Below, piece by piece: positions 1 to 8,530 of a DNA stretch of 64,000 bases. This DNA is from Nitratireductor sp. (lineage in GTDB: Bacteria > Pseudomonadota > Alphaproteobacteria > Rhizobiales > Rhizobiaceae). The position numbers and the translations under genes were made by a program. A model generated the notes under the pieces. That model was not told where the DNA came from. It made no database searches and saw only the letters and a list, made by a program, of their open reading frames with translations. Position 1 is the first letter of the stretch, and each line of letters opens with the position of its first letter. The stretch covers positions 62,001 through 126,000 of the forward strand of contig JACKJU010000008.1 in the NCBI GenBank assembly GCA_020637805.1. The letters run 5' to 3'.

Positions 1-954
1 ACGCTCGGAAAGATGACGCCGGAGGAGCGCCAGACCGCCGGCCCTGCGCTGAACGGGCTGAAGAACGCCGTTACCGAAGCCATCGCTGCGCGCAAGGATA
101 TCCTGCGGCGCGCCGCGATCGAGGAACGGCTGAAGAACGAGACGGTGGACATCACCCTGCCCGTCCGGCAGTCACCGGCAGAAGCTGGTCGCATTCATCC
201 GCTGACCCAGGTGGTGGATGAAATCACCGCGATCTTTGCCGACATGGGTTTCTCGATTGCCGAAGGACCGGAAATCGAGACAGACTACTACAATTTCACG
301 GCACTGAACTTTCCCGAAGGCCATCCGGCGCGCGAGATGCACGACACGTTCTTCTTCAACCCGGATTCGGAGGGGCAGCGCAGGCTGCTGCGCACCCACA
401 CCTCGCCGGTGCAGGTCCACACGATGGAAAGCCAGAAGCCGCCGATCCGCATCGTCATTCCGGGCAAGACCTACCGTTGCGACTCCGACGCCACGCATTC
501 TCCGATGTTCCATCAGCTTGAAGGCCTGGTGATTGGCAAGGACATCCATGCCGGGCACCTGCGCTGGTCGCTGGAGGAATTCTGCAAGGCATTCTTCGAG
601 GTCGACAACGTGACGATGCGTTTCCGCCCGTCCTTCTTCCCCTTCACCGAACCGTCCTTCGAAGTCGACATCCAGTGTGACCGGTCGGGCCCGACCGTCA
701 AGTTCGGCGAAGGAACGGACTGGATGGAGATCCTGGGCTGCGGCATGGTTCATCCGAACGTGCTGCGCTATGGCGGCATTGATCCTGACGAATTCCAGGG
801 TTTTGCATGGGGCATCGGCATCGACCGGCTGGCCATGCTGAAATACGGAATGCCTGACCTGCGCGATTTCTTCGATGCCGACGCACGCTGGATCTCGCAC
901 TACGGCTTCCGTCCGCTCGACATACCGACGCTGTTCGGCGGAGTTTCGTCGTGA
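1..954 (+). CDS. pheS: Phenylalanine-tRNA ligase alpha subunit, 5'-truncated by the window
   Basis: Catalytic alpha subunit of the cytoplasmic (alpha-beta)2 phenylalanyl-tRNA synthetase, which charges tRNA-Phe. The frame is open from base 1, so the true start lies upstream; about 317 residues are visible, against roughly 350-360 for the family. Class II aaRS signatures are clear: the motif-2 region [10 protein letters not shown], and the motif-3 region GIGIDRLAM near the C-terminus. The missing part is the N-terminal coiled coil that contacts tRNA. The stop codon overlaps the GTG of the next gene (GTGA), so a translating ribosome is handed directly to the following unknown gene and then to pheT. 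The identification is firm. Confidence 0.97.
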   Translation, partial: TLGKMTPEERQTAGPALNGLKNAVTEAIAARKDILRRAAIEERLKNETVDITLPVRQSPAEAGRIHPLTQVVDEITAIFADMGFSIAEGPEIETDYYNFTALNFPEGHPAREMHDTFFFNPDSEGQRRLLRTHTSPVQVHTMESQKPPIRIVIPGKTYRCDSDATHSPMFHQLEGLVIGKDIHAGHLRWSLEEFCKAFFEVDNVTMRFRPSFFPFTEPSFEVDIQCDRSGPTVKFGEGTDWMEILGCGMVHPNVLRYGGIDPDEFQGFAWGIGIDRLAMLKYGMPDLRDFFDADARWISHYGFRPLDIPTLFGGVSS

Positions 955-1496
955 CACGCTACACCGATGCCGCTTTGCTGAAGGGCGAATACGCCCATCT
1001 TGCCGCCCAGTTGAAGGCAGGCGAGCGGCATGCGCCGTCATCGATAGACTGGGGCGATGCATCCTGCGACAACGCTGCCGAGGAGGCAGCGCAGGAAGTG
1101 GCGAAGCACATCTTCTCCTTCCAGCAGGAACTTGACCCCGAATCCGAGCAGATGGAGATCATCGCCTTCTCGGCAGCCGGGCAGATGCGGGTCATGGCAG
1201 TGGTGCCGGGCGATGGCGACCTGATCCGCCTCGACGGGATGCTGATGCCCGACGGCCCCCAGGTTTCCTCGGTCATCCACACAAGCCAGCTTTCGCTGAC
1301 TTTCCTGCGCAAGCCGCTTGACGAAGTAGGCGAAGACGAAGATGCGCTGACCATCGGCTATGTCATCTTCGACGAGTTGAAGGAACGCCAGAAGGCGCGT
1401 TACGCGACGAAGAAATCCAATTCGAGGACGGCCGCGAAACCGTCCAACAAGACAAAGGCCAAGGCGGCCAAATCCAAACCGAAGGCAGAAAAATGA
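951..1496 (+). CDS. Unknown 181-aa protein coupled between pheS and pheT
   Basis: I do not recognise this family. The GTG start overlaps the pheS stop by four bases and its own stop overlaps the pheT ATG by four bases, so it appears translationally coupled to both synthetase subunits. There is no signal peptide or membrane segment, so it is probably cytosolic. The N-terminal 150 residues are mixed and rather acidic and look folded. The last 25-30 residues are a low-complexity Lys/Ala/Ser tail of the kind seen in nucleic-acid-binding extensions. Codon use looks like that of its neighbours, so it is not an obvious recent insertion. A role tied to translation is only an inference from position. 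Confidence 0.85.
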   Translation: MTRYTDAALLKGEYAHLAAQLKAGERHAPSSIDWGDASCDNAAEEAAQEVAKHIFSFQQELDPESEQMEIIAFSAAGQMRVMAVVPGDGDLIRLDGMLMPDGPQVSSVIHTSQLSLTFLRKPLDEVGEDEDALTIGYVIFDELKERQKARYATKKSNSRTAAKPSNKTKAKAAKSKPKAEK

Positions 1497-3898
1497 AGTT
1501 CACCCTGTCATGGCTGAAAGACCATCTGGAGACCGATGCGTCGCTAGAGGAGATTACCGAAGCGCTGACCATGATCGGCCTCGAAGTCGAGGCCGTCGAT
1601 GACCGGTCGCAGTTCAAACCCTTCGTCATTGCCAAGGTGCTGACCGCGGCACCGCATCCTGATGCCGACAAGCTGCAGGTCCTGACCGTGGACAAGGGCG
1701 ACGGCAAGCCGGTGCAGGTCGTTTGCGGCGCGCCAAATGCGCGTGCCGGGCTGGTCGGCGCATTCGCCGGGCCGGGCACCTATGTTCCCGGCATCGACGT
1801 GACGCTATCGGTGGGCAACATTCGCGGGATCGAGAGCTTCGGCATGATGTGCTCCGAACGCGAACTCGAGCTTTCCGACGATCACAATGGCATCATCGAC
1901 CTGCCGGAAGACGCGCCAGTTGGAACGCCGTTCGCCGACTATGCAAACCTCAGCGATCCGGTGATCGAAATCGGCATCACGCCGAACCGGCCAGACGCTC
2001 TGGGTGTTGCCGGTATCGCGCGCGACCTGGCCGCTTTCGGGATCGGCAAGGTGAAACCGCTCGCGATCGGTGAACCGGAAGGCAATTATCCATGCCCGGT
2101 GAAGGTGAACATCGAGGCGCAGGATCTGTGCCCCGCATTCGGCCTTCGCTACGTGAAGGGCGTGAAGAACGGCCCGTCGCCGAAATGGATGCAACAGCGC
2201 CTGAAGGCGATCGGTCTTCGCCCGATCTCTGCCCTTGTCGATATCACCAACTACGTGACCTTCGATCTCGGCCGACCGCTGCACGTGTTCGATGCCGACA
2301 AGGTGCATGGCGACCTGACGATCCGCGAAGCCAGGGATGGTGAAACGGTTCTTGCACTGGATGGCAGGGAGTACAAGCTTGCAGCCGGTCAATGCGTAAT
2401 TGCCGATGAAAAGGGGATCGAGTCGCTGGCCGGCATCATGGGCGGCGAGGAATCCGGCTGCTCCGATGAAACCGTCAACGTGCTGGTCGAATCTGCATTG
2501 TGGGAGCCCTACAACATCGCCCGCACCGGCCGCGACCTTGGAATCAATACCGATGCCCGCTACCGGTTTGAACGCGGGGTCGATCCGGCCTTCATGGTTC
2601 CGGGTCTCGACCATGCGACCAATCTGGTAATGGAACTGTGCGGTGGCGAGGCATCTCAGGCCATCGTCGCCGGCGAGGTTCCCGAACCGCAGAAAATCAT
2701 CGAATTCCCCTATTCGGAAGTACGCCGCCTGACGGGGATCGACGTCTCCGAGGATCGCTCGCGCGAAATATTGCGCTCGCTCGGCTTCGAGGTGGACGAG
2801 ACAACTGGAACCGGAAGGGTAAAGGTGCCGTCATGGCGTCCGGACGTCGAAGGTAAGGCCGACCTGGTCGAAGAGGTGATGCGCATCAACGGCATCAACG
2901 AGATTTCGCCGCAGCCCCTGCCGGCTCTCAATACCGTCAACGGCAAGATCCTGACGACGGGCCAGATCCGTGTCCGCAACGCCAAGCGCTCGCTTGCGGC
3001 GCGTGGAATGCTGGAGGCCGTGACGTGGTCGTTCATCTCTGCCGATCACGCCAAGGCATTCGGCGGCGGGCAGGACGAACTGAAACTGGCCAATCCGATT
3101 TCCGCCGACATGTCCGACATGCGGCCTTCACTCCTTCCCGGCCTGATCCTGGCCGCCCAGCGCAATGCCGACCGGGGTGTTGGCGATGTGGCACTGTTCG
3201 AGGTCAGCCAGACCTTCACCTCCGACAAGCCGGAAGGCCAGCACCGCATTGCCTGCGGCGTTCGCCGGGGCACGGCCCATCTCGCGGGTTCCGGCCGCCA
3301 TTGGCAGGGCAATTCAAAGCCAGTCGGCGTGTTCGATGCCAAGGAGGACGCACTTGGCGTGCTGCAGGCCTGCGGAGTCGACGTGTCGAAGGTTCAGATC
3401 GTGGCGGAAGCGCCGGAGTGGTTCCACCCGGGCCGTTCCGGGCGTATCCAGCTCGGTCCGAAGATCGTGCTGGGCGTGTTCGGTGAGCTGCATCCGATGA
3501 CGCTCGAGACGCTGGATGTTTCAGGCCCTCTGTGCGGCTTCGAAGTCTATCTCGACAACATTCCCGAGCCGAAGGAAAAGGCAACGAATACCAAGCCGCC
3601 GCTGGCGATTTCCGGCCTTCAGGCGGTCAAGCGCGACTTCGCTTTCGTTCTGGACAAGCAAAGCGATGCTGCCACGCTGTTGCGTGCCGCTGCGGGAGCC
3701 GACAAGAAACTCATCTCGGGTGTCTCCGTTTTCGATGTCTTCGAAGGGGCTTCGCTTGGCGAGGGCAAGAAATCGGTAGCCATCGAGGTTACCCTCCAAC
3801 CAGTCGAAAAAACGCTGACCGACGAGGAAATCGAAGCGGTGTCGAAACAGATCATTGCCAATGTGGAAAAGTCCACCGGCGGCGTTCTGAGAGGCTGA
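1493..3898 (+). CDS. pheT: Phenylalanine-tRNA ligase beta subunit
   Basis: Beta subunit of phenylalanyl-tRNA synthetase, 801 residues, normal bacterial length. The domain order can be followed. There is an N-terminal tRNA-binding OB-fold (about residues 40-150), then a B3/B4 editing region (about 210-380) that hydrolyses mischarged Tyr-tRNA-Phe. A B5 DNA-binding-like domain follows (about 400-475), then a catalytic-like core and a C-terminal ferredoxin-like anticodon-binding domain (about 705-800). The ATG overlaps the stop of the preceding unknown gene (ATGA), supporting co-translation with pheS. It is the last gene of the unit; an imperfect stem at 3937-3962 lies shortly downstream. Confidence 0.98.
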   Translation: MKFTLSWLKDHLETDASLEEITEALTMIGLEVEAVDDRSQFKPFVIAKVLTAAPHPDADKLQVLTVDKGDGKPVQVVCGAPNARAGLVGAFAGPGTYVPGIDVTLSVGNIRGIESFGMMCSERELELSDDHNGIIDLPEDAPVGTPFADYANLSDPVIEIGITPNRPDALGVAGIARDLAAFGIGKVKPLAIGEPEGNYPCPVKVNIEAQDLCPAFGLRYVKGVKNGPSPKWMQQRLKAIGLRPISALVDITNYVTFDLGRPLHVFDADKVHGDLTIREARDGETVLALDGREYKLAAGQCVIADEKGIESLAGIMGGEESGCSDETVNVLVESALWEPYNIARTGRDLGINTDARYRFERGVDPAFMVPGLDHATNLVMELCGGEASQAIVAGEVPEPQKIIEFPYSEVRRLTGIDVSEDRSREILRSLGFEVDETTGTGRVKVPSWRPDVEGKADLVEEVMRINGINEISPQPLPALNTVNGKILTTGQIRVRNAKRSLAARGMLEAVTWSFISADHAKAFGGGQDELKLANPISADMSDMRPSLLPGLILAAQRNADRGVGDVALFEVSQTFTSDKPEGQHRIACGVRRGTAHLAGSGRHWQGNSKPVGVFDAKEDALGVLQACGVDVSKVQIVAEAPEWFHPGRSGRIQLGPKIVLGVFGELHPMTLETLDVSGPLCGFEVYLDNIPEPKEKATNTKPPLAISGLQAVKRDFAFVLDKQSDAATLLRAAAGADKKLISGVSVFDVFEGASLGEGKKSVAIEVTLQPVEKTLTDEEIEAVSKQIIANVEKSTGGVLRG

Positions 3899-3936
3899 CG
3901 CAAAGAGACCGGCGTTTTGTTCGGCCGTTGGCATGT

Positions 3937-3962
3937 CCGGGCATCGGGGAGCCGGTGCCCGG
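3937..3962 (+). terminator. Possible hairpin downstream of pheT
   Basis: Arms CCGGGCA (3937-3943) and TGCCCGG (3956-3962) form a 7-bp stem with a 12-nt loop about 40 bases after the pheT stop. There is no clear T-run, so a factor-independent terminator is only possible. A second short repeat, ATCCGGA/TCCGGAT (3982-4000), follows and touches the end of the convergent gene. Confidence 0.3.
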
Positions 3963-3999
3963 CAAGAACCGGTTTGTGTTTATCCGGAAATTCTCCGGA

Positions 4000-4323
4000 T
4001 CAGGAGCCGGGCCGAAGCTGCCATACGTGGAGACCGTATAGCAGCCTGCCTGTTTCATCTCCCGGCCGCAGCGATGCTTCGAGAACGGCATGCGTTTCAA
4101 CGGGCTTCGAGAGGCTTATCAGGCTAGCCGCACTGGCAATCGTGGCGGGTTGGAACATGCACAGGGAAACGAACACCAGCGTGAAGTAGCTGCACCAGGC
4201 AAGCGTCTTCTGAAACTGGCCGTCCCTGCGCCCGCGCGCCGTGACCGGTGCAAGCGAATTCAGGTCCAGTTCGCTGGTCACGACCCAGCCTGTCTTTTTC
4301 TTCCTGCTTCCAAGACCAAACAT
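4000..4323 (-). CDS. Small single-pass membrane protein, unknown function
   Basis: Unrecognised 107-residue protein. I chose the ATG at 4323 because a GGGAGA Shine-Dalgarno sequence lies about six bases upstream; a longer open frame starting at 4464 has no such signal. The N-terminus is basic (SRKKK, residues 6-10), followed by a polar stretch and one hydrophobic segment at about residues 41-57, then a weakly hydrophobic region to about 70. That suggests an inner-membrane protein with its N-terminus inside. It is convergent with pheT and transcribed away from arfB. No partner can be deduced. Confidence 0.55.
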   Translation of the reverse strand: MFGLGSRKKKTGWVVTSELDLNSLAPVTARGRRDGQFQKTLAWCSYFTLVFVSLCMFQPATIASAASLISLSKPVETHAVLEASLRPGDETGRLLYGLHVWQLRPGS

Positions 4324-4535
4324 ACGGGTCTCCCGTTCGTTCGATTGAAATGCCTGCACTTTCCCGCTTCTTTTCGGCCAGGCCGTATCAACCTTGGCCG
4401 TACACGGATGGTTCCGGCAAACGACTGAACTCGTTGCGCATCCAGGTTCTTCCGGTACCGTCAAAACCTGAATTTCTCCAGTGCAGGCGATTTCGCCAAG
4501 TTTGCAATCTAGCTGACAAATGCCAAAATGGTGTT

Positions 4536-4555
4536 ATCCGCGAAATGCGGATTTT
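4536..4555 (+). other. Short hairpin with T-run in the arfB leader
   Basis: ATCCGC (4536-4541) and GCGGAT (4547-4552) form a 6-bp stem with a 5-nt loop followed by TTTT. It lies directly before an in-frame ATG (4556) and about 60 bases before the preferred TTG start of arfB. It may be a weak terminator or a leader element. Confidence 0.35.
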
Positions 4556-4612
4556 ATGCAGAATTTAACGAATCCTTCACCGATACAGCCACTCGACCAC
4601 CGGGAGAATCTG

Positions 4613-5032
4613 TTGCCGCCTCCAGCATTGCAGGTCCAAGAATGGGAACTGACCGAGACCTTCATCAGGTCTTCGGGACCCGGCGGACAGAATGTCAACA
4701 AGGTGGCAACAGCCGTACAACTGCGTTTTTCGGTTGATCGCTCCCCCTCTCTCGAACCACGCGTTAAGACGCGCCTGAAGAAGATAGCCAAGCACCTGAT
4801 GACCAAGGAGGGCGAATTGATCATCGAGGCGTCGAGCTATCGCACGCAGGGGCAGAACCGGGAGGACGCCAGAGCGCGGCTCGCCGCCCTGATCGCGGAG
4901 GCTTCCAAACCGCCGCCGCCGAAACGCAAACCGACACGGCCAACCCGCGGCTCCGTCGAGCGCAGGCTCAAGGCCAAGTCGGAACGCGGCGAAACCAAGA
5001 AGATGCGCGGCTGGTCGACTGACAAGGAGTGA
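4613..5032 (+). CDS. arfB: ArfB-type peptidyl-tRNA hydrolase (alternative ribosome rescue)
   Basis: Release-factor-like hydrolase that rescues ribosomes stalled on mRNAs lacking a stop codon by cleaving the peptidyl-tRNA ester. The catalytic GGQ motif is in SSGPGGQNVNK near the N-terminus. A basic C-terminal tail (RPTRGSVERRLKAKSERGE) matches the segment that threads into the empty mRNA channel in the ArfB/ICT1 family. I prefer the TTG at 4613, which has a GGGAG site six bases upstream and gives 139 residues, the usual family size. The in-frame ATGs at 4520 and 4556 lack a Shine-Dalgarno sequence, and 4556 abuts a hairpin. The function is confident, the start less so. Confidence 0.9.
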   Translation: MPPPALQVQEWELTETFIRSSGPGGQNVNKVATAVQLRFSVDRSPSLEPRVKTRLKKIAKHLMTKEGELIIEASSYRTQGQNREDARARLAALIAEASKPPPPKRKPTRPTRGSVERRLKAKSERGETKKMRGWSTDKE

Positions 5033-5077
5033 ACCTCTCCAACAACCGGGAGCATGACAGCCGCCACATGCCGCTCG

Positions 5078-6244
5078 CTACCACCAGACGCCGCCGCGCG
5101 TAACGCGAATCTTCGGCTTTCCCTGTGGGGGATTGATCTCGCCGCTGCTGGCGGGAACATCCGAATGCGGGTGATCGCGCCAGGGGCCTGGATCACCCGC
5201 CTTGCCATCGTTGAGGAGACCGGCGTAGCCGGAATACCGCGCAGCCTCGCCACGGCCCCACTTGCGGCTGATCTTCGGCACGCCCGAACTGCGTTTGGGA
5301 AGCTCTTCGCGCATCCTGTCCGGGATGAATTCGCCGCGACCACGCTTGCCACCAGCGATCTCCTCGATTATCTCCGGCTTCTCCTTGAGCGCCATCAGCC
5401 TTTCGATTCTGTCTTCTGTCTGCGGATGGGTGCGCAGGACCGATGGCGCCGGCACCCTGCCGCCTGGCAGTACCATGCCTTCCCAGTGGGCATTCTGGGC
5501 CTGTTCCAGCTTCACCAGTGCGCTTGCAAGACCGTCGGGGTCGCCGGTCAGAAGAGCGGCGCCCAGATCCGCGTCGTATTCCCGTGCCCGCGACAGCGCC
5601 AGCTGCAGAAGGCTGCCCATGGTGGGCGCGAAGATGAGCAGGACCACGGCAAGCCAGGGAACGGTAGCTGCGTGGCCAAAAATGATGGAGGGGAGATTGA
5701 GAAACAAGGAGAGCATGCCGAATGTCGACATGGCCGATGTGAACCGGCTTACCGTGTCGGCTATCGCCATGACCCGAAGATCGTTGTTGCGGATGTGAGA
5801 GATTTCATGCGCCATGATGCCCGCGAGTTCGCGCCGCGTCATGGTTCTCGCCAGTTGATCGGTCATGGCGATCGCCGAATCGTCGCCCCGGCCAACCGCG
5901 AACGCATTCATCATCTTGGAGGGAATGACGTAGAGTTTCGGCCTGTTCTGCAAGCCGGAACGTTCGACAAGCACATCGAGGATTTCGTGACCGACGGGAA
6001 AATGATTGCGCGCAGTTTCGCGCGCCTTGTACATTCGCAAAACCATTGCCGGGCTGACACGGCTCGCCATGAACAACGAGATACCGCCGAAGATCGCAGC
6101 GTAGATGATGCCGTCAGGCCCGAAGAAGACGTAGGCGCATACGGCCAGCAGCAAAATCGAGCCGCCTACCAGCAGCCACGTCTGCAGCGCGTTGAGCGCA
6201 GCGTGTTTTTTGCTCTCGAAGAAGTCTATCGTGTTGCGGCTCAC
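5078..6244 (-). CDS. M48-family zinc metalloprotease, HtpX-like, membrane-bound
   Basis: Membrane zinc protease related to HtpX/Ste24, thought to take part in membrane-protein quality control. The HEXXH motif is HEISH at about residues 146-150, and the downstream AREYDAD supplies the third zinc ligand. Two hydrophobic segments precede the catalytic domain and one or two follow it. The start is GTG at 6244, chosen because GGAGG lies five bases upstream; this gives 388 residues. The C-terminal 80-90 residues after the protease domain are polar, rich in Gly/Pro/Arg and probably disordered, ending in GGVWW, which is longer than in E. coli HtpX. It is divergent from mepA, with a palindrome between them. 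Confidence 0.9.
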   Translation of the reverse strand: MSRNTIDFFESKKHAALNALQTWLLVGGSILLLAVCAYVFFGPDGIIYAAIFGGISLFMASRVSPAMVLRMYKARETARNHFPVGHEILDVLVERSGLQNRPKLYVIPSKMMNAFAVGRGDDSAIAMTDQLARTMTRRELAGIMAHEISHIRNNDLRVMAIADTVSRFTSAMSTFGMLSLFLNLPSIIFGHAATVPWLAVVLLIFAPTMGSLLQLALSRAREYDADLGAALLTGDPDGLASALVKLEQAQNAHWEGMVLPGGRVPAPSVLRTHPQTEDRIERLMALKEKPEIIEEIAGGKRGRGEFIPDRMREELPKRSSGVPKISRKWGRGEAARYSGYAGLLNDGKAGDPGPWRDHPHSDVPASSGEINPPQGKPKIRVTRGGVWW

Positions 6245-6354
6245 TGCAGCCTCCAGAAAATACGGCACATCCAACGTGGCGCTGCTCCCATCTGGCACAG
6301 GAGCAACAAGCGGTGTCCCGGCAAATATGGGGTGGAGCAGCGCGGATCGCAAAC

Positions 6355-6372
6355 GGTTACCCTTTGGTAACC
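6355..6372. promoter_or_regulatory. Palindrome between M48 protease and mepA
   Basis: Perfect 7-4-7 inverted repeat GGTTACC-N4-GGTAACC in the 236-bp region between two divergently transcribed envelope hydrolase genes. It lies about 110 bases from either start. The size and symmetry suit a dimeric repressor or activator. No regulator is identified. Confidence 0.4.
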
Positions 6373-6480
6373 ATTCGTGAACCCGAAGCAGTTAGCCTTG
6401 TACCGGAATGGCCGGTATTGTCTGAAGCACAAAGCGAATCGGCTTTGCCGCAAGCTCCCGCCGGCCTACGGAACGCAGAA

Positions 6481-7599
6481 ATGAAGACCCTCTCCATGAA
6501 GGCACTAAGCCGCCTCACAGCAATCGCCCTTGCAGGCTCGCTCGCGTCGGCAGAACTGCCCGCCAATGCCGAGACACCTGCCAAGCAGCTGTTCGGGCGC
6601 ATGACCCTGCCGAGCAATTCCAATGCCGCTTCGCACGGCTTCTATTCCAAGGGCTGCCTTGCCGGTGCGGTTGCCATTCCCGTGGACGGGCCGGACTGGC
6701 AGGTCATGCGCCTTTCGCGCAACCGGCGCTGGGGCCATCCGGAACTCGTTTCGATCCTTGAACAGCTCTCCGTCAAGGCCAAGCGGGACGGCTGGAACGG
6801 TCTCCTGGTCGGCGACATGTCACAGCCGCGCGGCGGCCCGATGCTGACCGGCCATGCCTCGCACCAGATCGGGCTGGACGCCGATATCTGGCTGACGCCA
6901 ATGCCCAACAAGCGAATGACCTATCAGGAACGCGAAAACACGAGTGCGATTTCGGTCCTTTCAGGAAACGGCAAAGGCCCCTATGTGGACGACCGCCGCT
7001 GGACCAAGGCGCATGAGGCGCTGCTTCGCGATGCTGCAAGTTTTGGCGAGGTCGAGCGAATCCTCGTGCATCCCGGCATCAAGAAGAAGCTCTGCGACAC
7101 CGTGAAGGGCGACCGTGCTTGGCTGAACAAGATACGGCCGTACTGGGGACACCACTATCATTTCCACATCCGGATCGGCTGCCAGCCAGGCTCTCCGGGA
7201 TGCAGATCGCAAAAGGGTACGGGTTCGGACATCGGCTGCGGAGACGCACTGAACTGGTGGTTCAATGTCGGCCTGAAGCCTCCCAAGCCCTCGAAGAAGC
7301 CTTCCAAACCGGCGAAGCCGAAGCCGCAACTGACCCTGTCGGGAATGCCGGACGCTTGCGCCGCCGTGTTGAAGGCGCCAGCAAAGAGCGCCGATGCAGC
7401 GGAATTCAAGTCCAGTCTCTTGCAGGGTTTCGCCGCACCCGCAATGGACATGCCGGCCAGGGTCGATCCGCTGGCGGTGCTTTCCTCCAAACCGATAGAA
7501 GCGGCCTCGAGCAGTTCTGCCCTGTCGGTAGCGGGTTCCGTTCTGAGCGCCATGTCGGCAGACCGGCTTCCGGTGCCCGAACCCAGACCGCTGCGATAA
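6481..7599 (+). CDS. mepA: Penicillin-insensitive murein endopeptidase (MepA family, M74)
   Basis: Periplasmic zinc endopeptidase that cleaves D-Ala-meso-DAP cross-links in peptidoglycan. Residues 1-29 form a signal peptide ending near LPANA. The LAS-type metal-binding motifs are visible: GHASHQIGLDADIW at about residues 124-137 (His128, Asp135) and HHYHFHIRIGC at about 224-234 (HFH). Several Cys around the second motif resemble the disulfide-bonded MepA fold. The ATG at 6481 begins the signal peptide; an open frame extends further upstream but lacks signal character. About 100 residues beyond the E. coli protein form a Lys/Pro-rich linker (PPKPSKKPSKP) and a variable tail. Confidence 0.93.
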   Translation: MKTLSMKALSRLTAIALAGSLASAELPANAETPAKQLFGRMTLPSNSNAASHGFYSKGCLAGAVAIPVDGPDWQVMRLSRNRRWGHPELVSILEQLSVKAKRDGWNGLLVGDMSQPRGGPMLTGHASHQIGLDADIWLTPMPNKRMTYQERENTSAISVLSGNGKGPYVDDRRWTKAHEALLRDAASFGEVERILVHPGIKKKLCDTVKGDRAWLNKIRPYWGHHYHFHIRIGCQPGSPGCRSQKGTGSDIGCGDALNWWFNVGLKPPKPSKKPSKPAKPKPQLTLSGMPDACAAVLKAPAKSADAAEFKSSLLQGFAAPAMDMPARVDPLAVLSSKPIEAASSSSALSVAGSVLSAMSADRLPVPEPRPLR

Positions 7600-7647
7600 A
7601 GATAACTCAGTCAGCCTCCATGAGGCTGTGTTTCCGATCCAATTAAA

Positions 7648-7672
7648 AACCCGCAGCAGATCGCCGCGGGTT
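7648..7672 (-). terminator. Rho-independent terminator of the SH3 gene
   Basis: Stem AACCCGC (7648-7654) / GCGGGTT (7666-7672). Read on the minus strand it is followed by TTTTTAATT, so it terminates the SH3-domain gene. It sits between convergent genes and may also help end mepA transcripts. Confidence 0.75.
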
Positions 7673-7704
7673 CATTTGATTTGCCGAACTGACCGGCAAG
7701 ACTG

Positions 7705-8292
7705 TCAGTCGAAGCTCTCGTCGGGATAGACGCCCCAAAGGGTTTGCTGGCGAACATAGCCCGACACGCCCTGGGTCTTGAGGCGGCACCAGCCATTGAT
7801 GCATTCGCTCACCTCGGCCATCGCTCCCGGCTCCATTTTGGCGCGAACGGCTGCATTCTCGCTGGGATCCGACCGCATGAAGACATCCGCATTTGCCTCG
7901 CCTTTGGCCCATGGCGAGACGATGACGGTGCGATTGCCGGAGAGCAGCGATTGAAGGATCCAGCCCTCGTCGCCCTCTGGATCGCGAACCTTGCGCCAGT
8001 TGTCGTATTCCTGGAGGATCTCGAGCGGGAGGCCGCGCTTGGTATACATCCACTGCACCTTGTATTCACGGCCCGGCCCAACGCGCATGTTCACACGGCT
8101 AGACTTGAGGCTGACATAGCGCGGCAACGGCAGGCCGGACGGACCTACGCCGGTCGCACCGGCAGGTGTCGCATAGCCTGCAACCATACCCGACAGCGCC
8201 GTAACCGAAACAAAAACGGCCGCAGCGGCGATGTTCGGGATGTTGCGAATTTTGAAGGAGGGGAAAAAGCAGCTTTGAAAATGCGGACGCAT
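7705..8292 (-). CDS. Exported bacterial SH3-domain protein
   Basis: Secreted protein of about 195 residues with two bacterial SH3-like repeats, a fold that often binds peptidoglycan or proteins in the envelope. An N-terminal hydrophobic signal segment (about residues 19-37, ending near PAGATG) is followed by SH3-type stretches: VNMRVGPGREYKVQW, then a second centred on ADVFMRSDPSENAAV. A single CINGWCRLK pair of Cys could form a disulfide. I chose ATG 8292, with GGGG about five bases upstream. An open frame runs to 8451, but that extension is low-complexity and contains a perfect palindrome. It ends at a good terminator. Confidence 0.85.
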   Translation of the reverse strand: MRPHFQSCFFPSFKIRNIPNIAAAAVFVSVTALSGMVAGYATPAGATGVGPSGLPLPRYVSLKSSRVNMRVGPGREYKVQWMYTKRGLPLEILQEYDNWRKVRDPEGDEGWILQSLLSGNRTVIVSPWAKGEANADVFMRSDPSENAAVRAKMEPGAMAEVSECINGWCRLKTQGVSGYVRQQTLWGVYPDESFD

Positions 8293-8328
8293 TACAACCC
8301 CGTATTCTGACACTTGTTCTTTCACTCT

Positions 8329-8350
8329 TGCCGGCATTTGGATGCCGGCA
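8329..8350. promoter_or_regulatory. Palindrome upstream of SH3 gene
   Basis: Perfect 9-4-9 inverted repeat TGCCGGCAT-TTGG-ATGCCGGCA, 37-58 bases upstream of the ATG at 8292. It could be an operator or a leader hairpin. It also argues that this stretch is not coding. Confidence 0.35.
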
Positions 8351-8530
8351 GCACCGGAACCGGTCGCTGAGGAGGCCTTCGGATCTTGTTTCCGTTTGCT
8401 CTCCCCGGCCAGTCTGGTAAACAGATTGATGCCCGCCAAAGCGGGTTCCAATACCGGTGAACAGACTATGACCGGATTGGGTTAAGGAGCCGTCAACAAC
8501 CCGCCGGAACGGGGTATCTAATCCTCTCCG

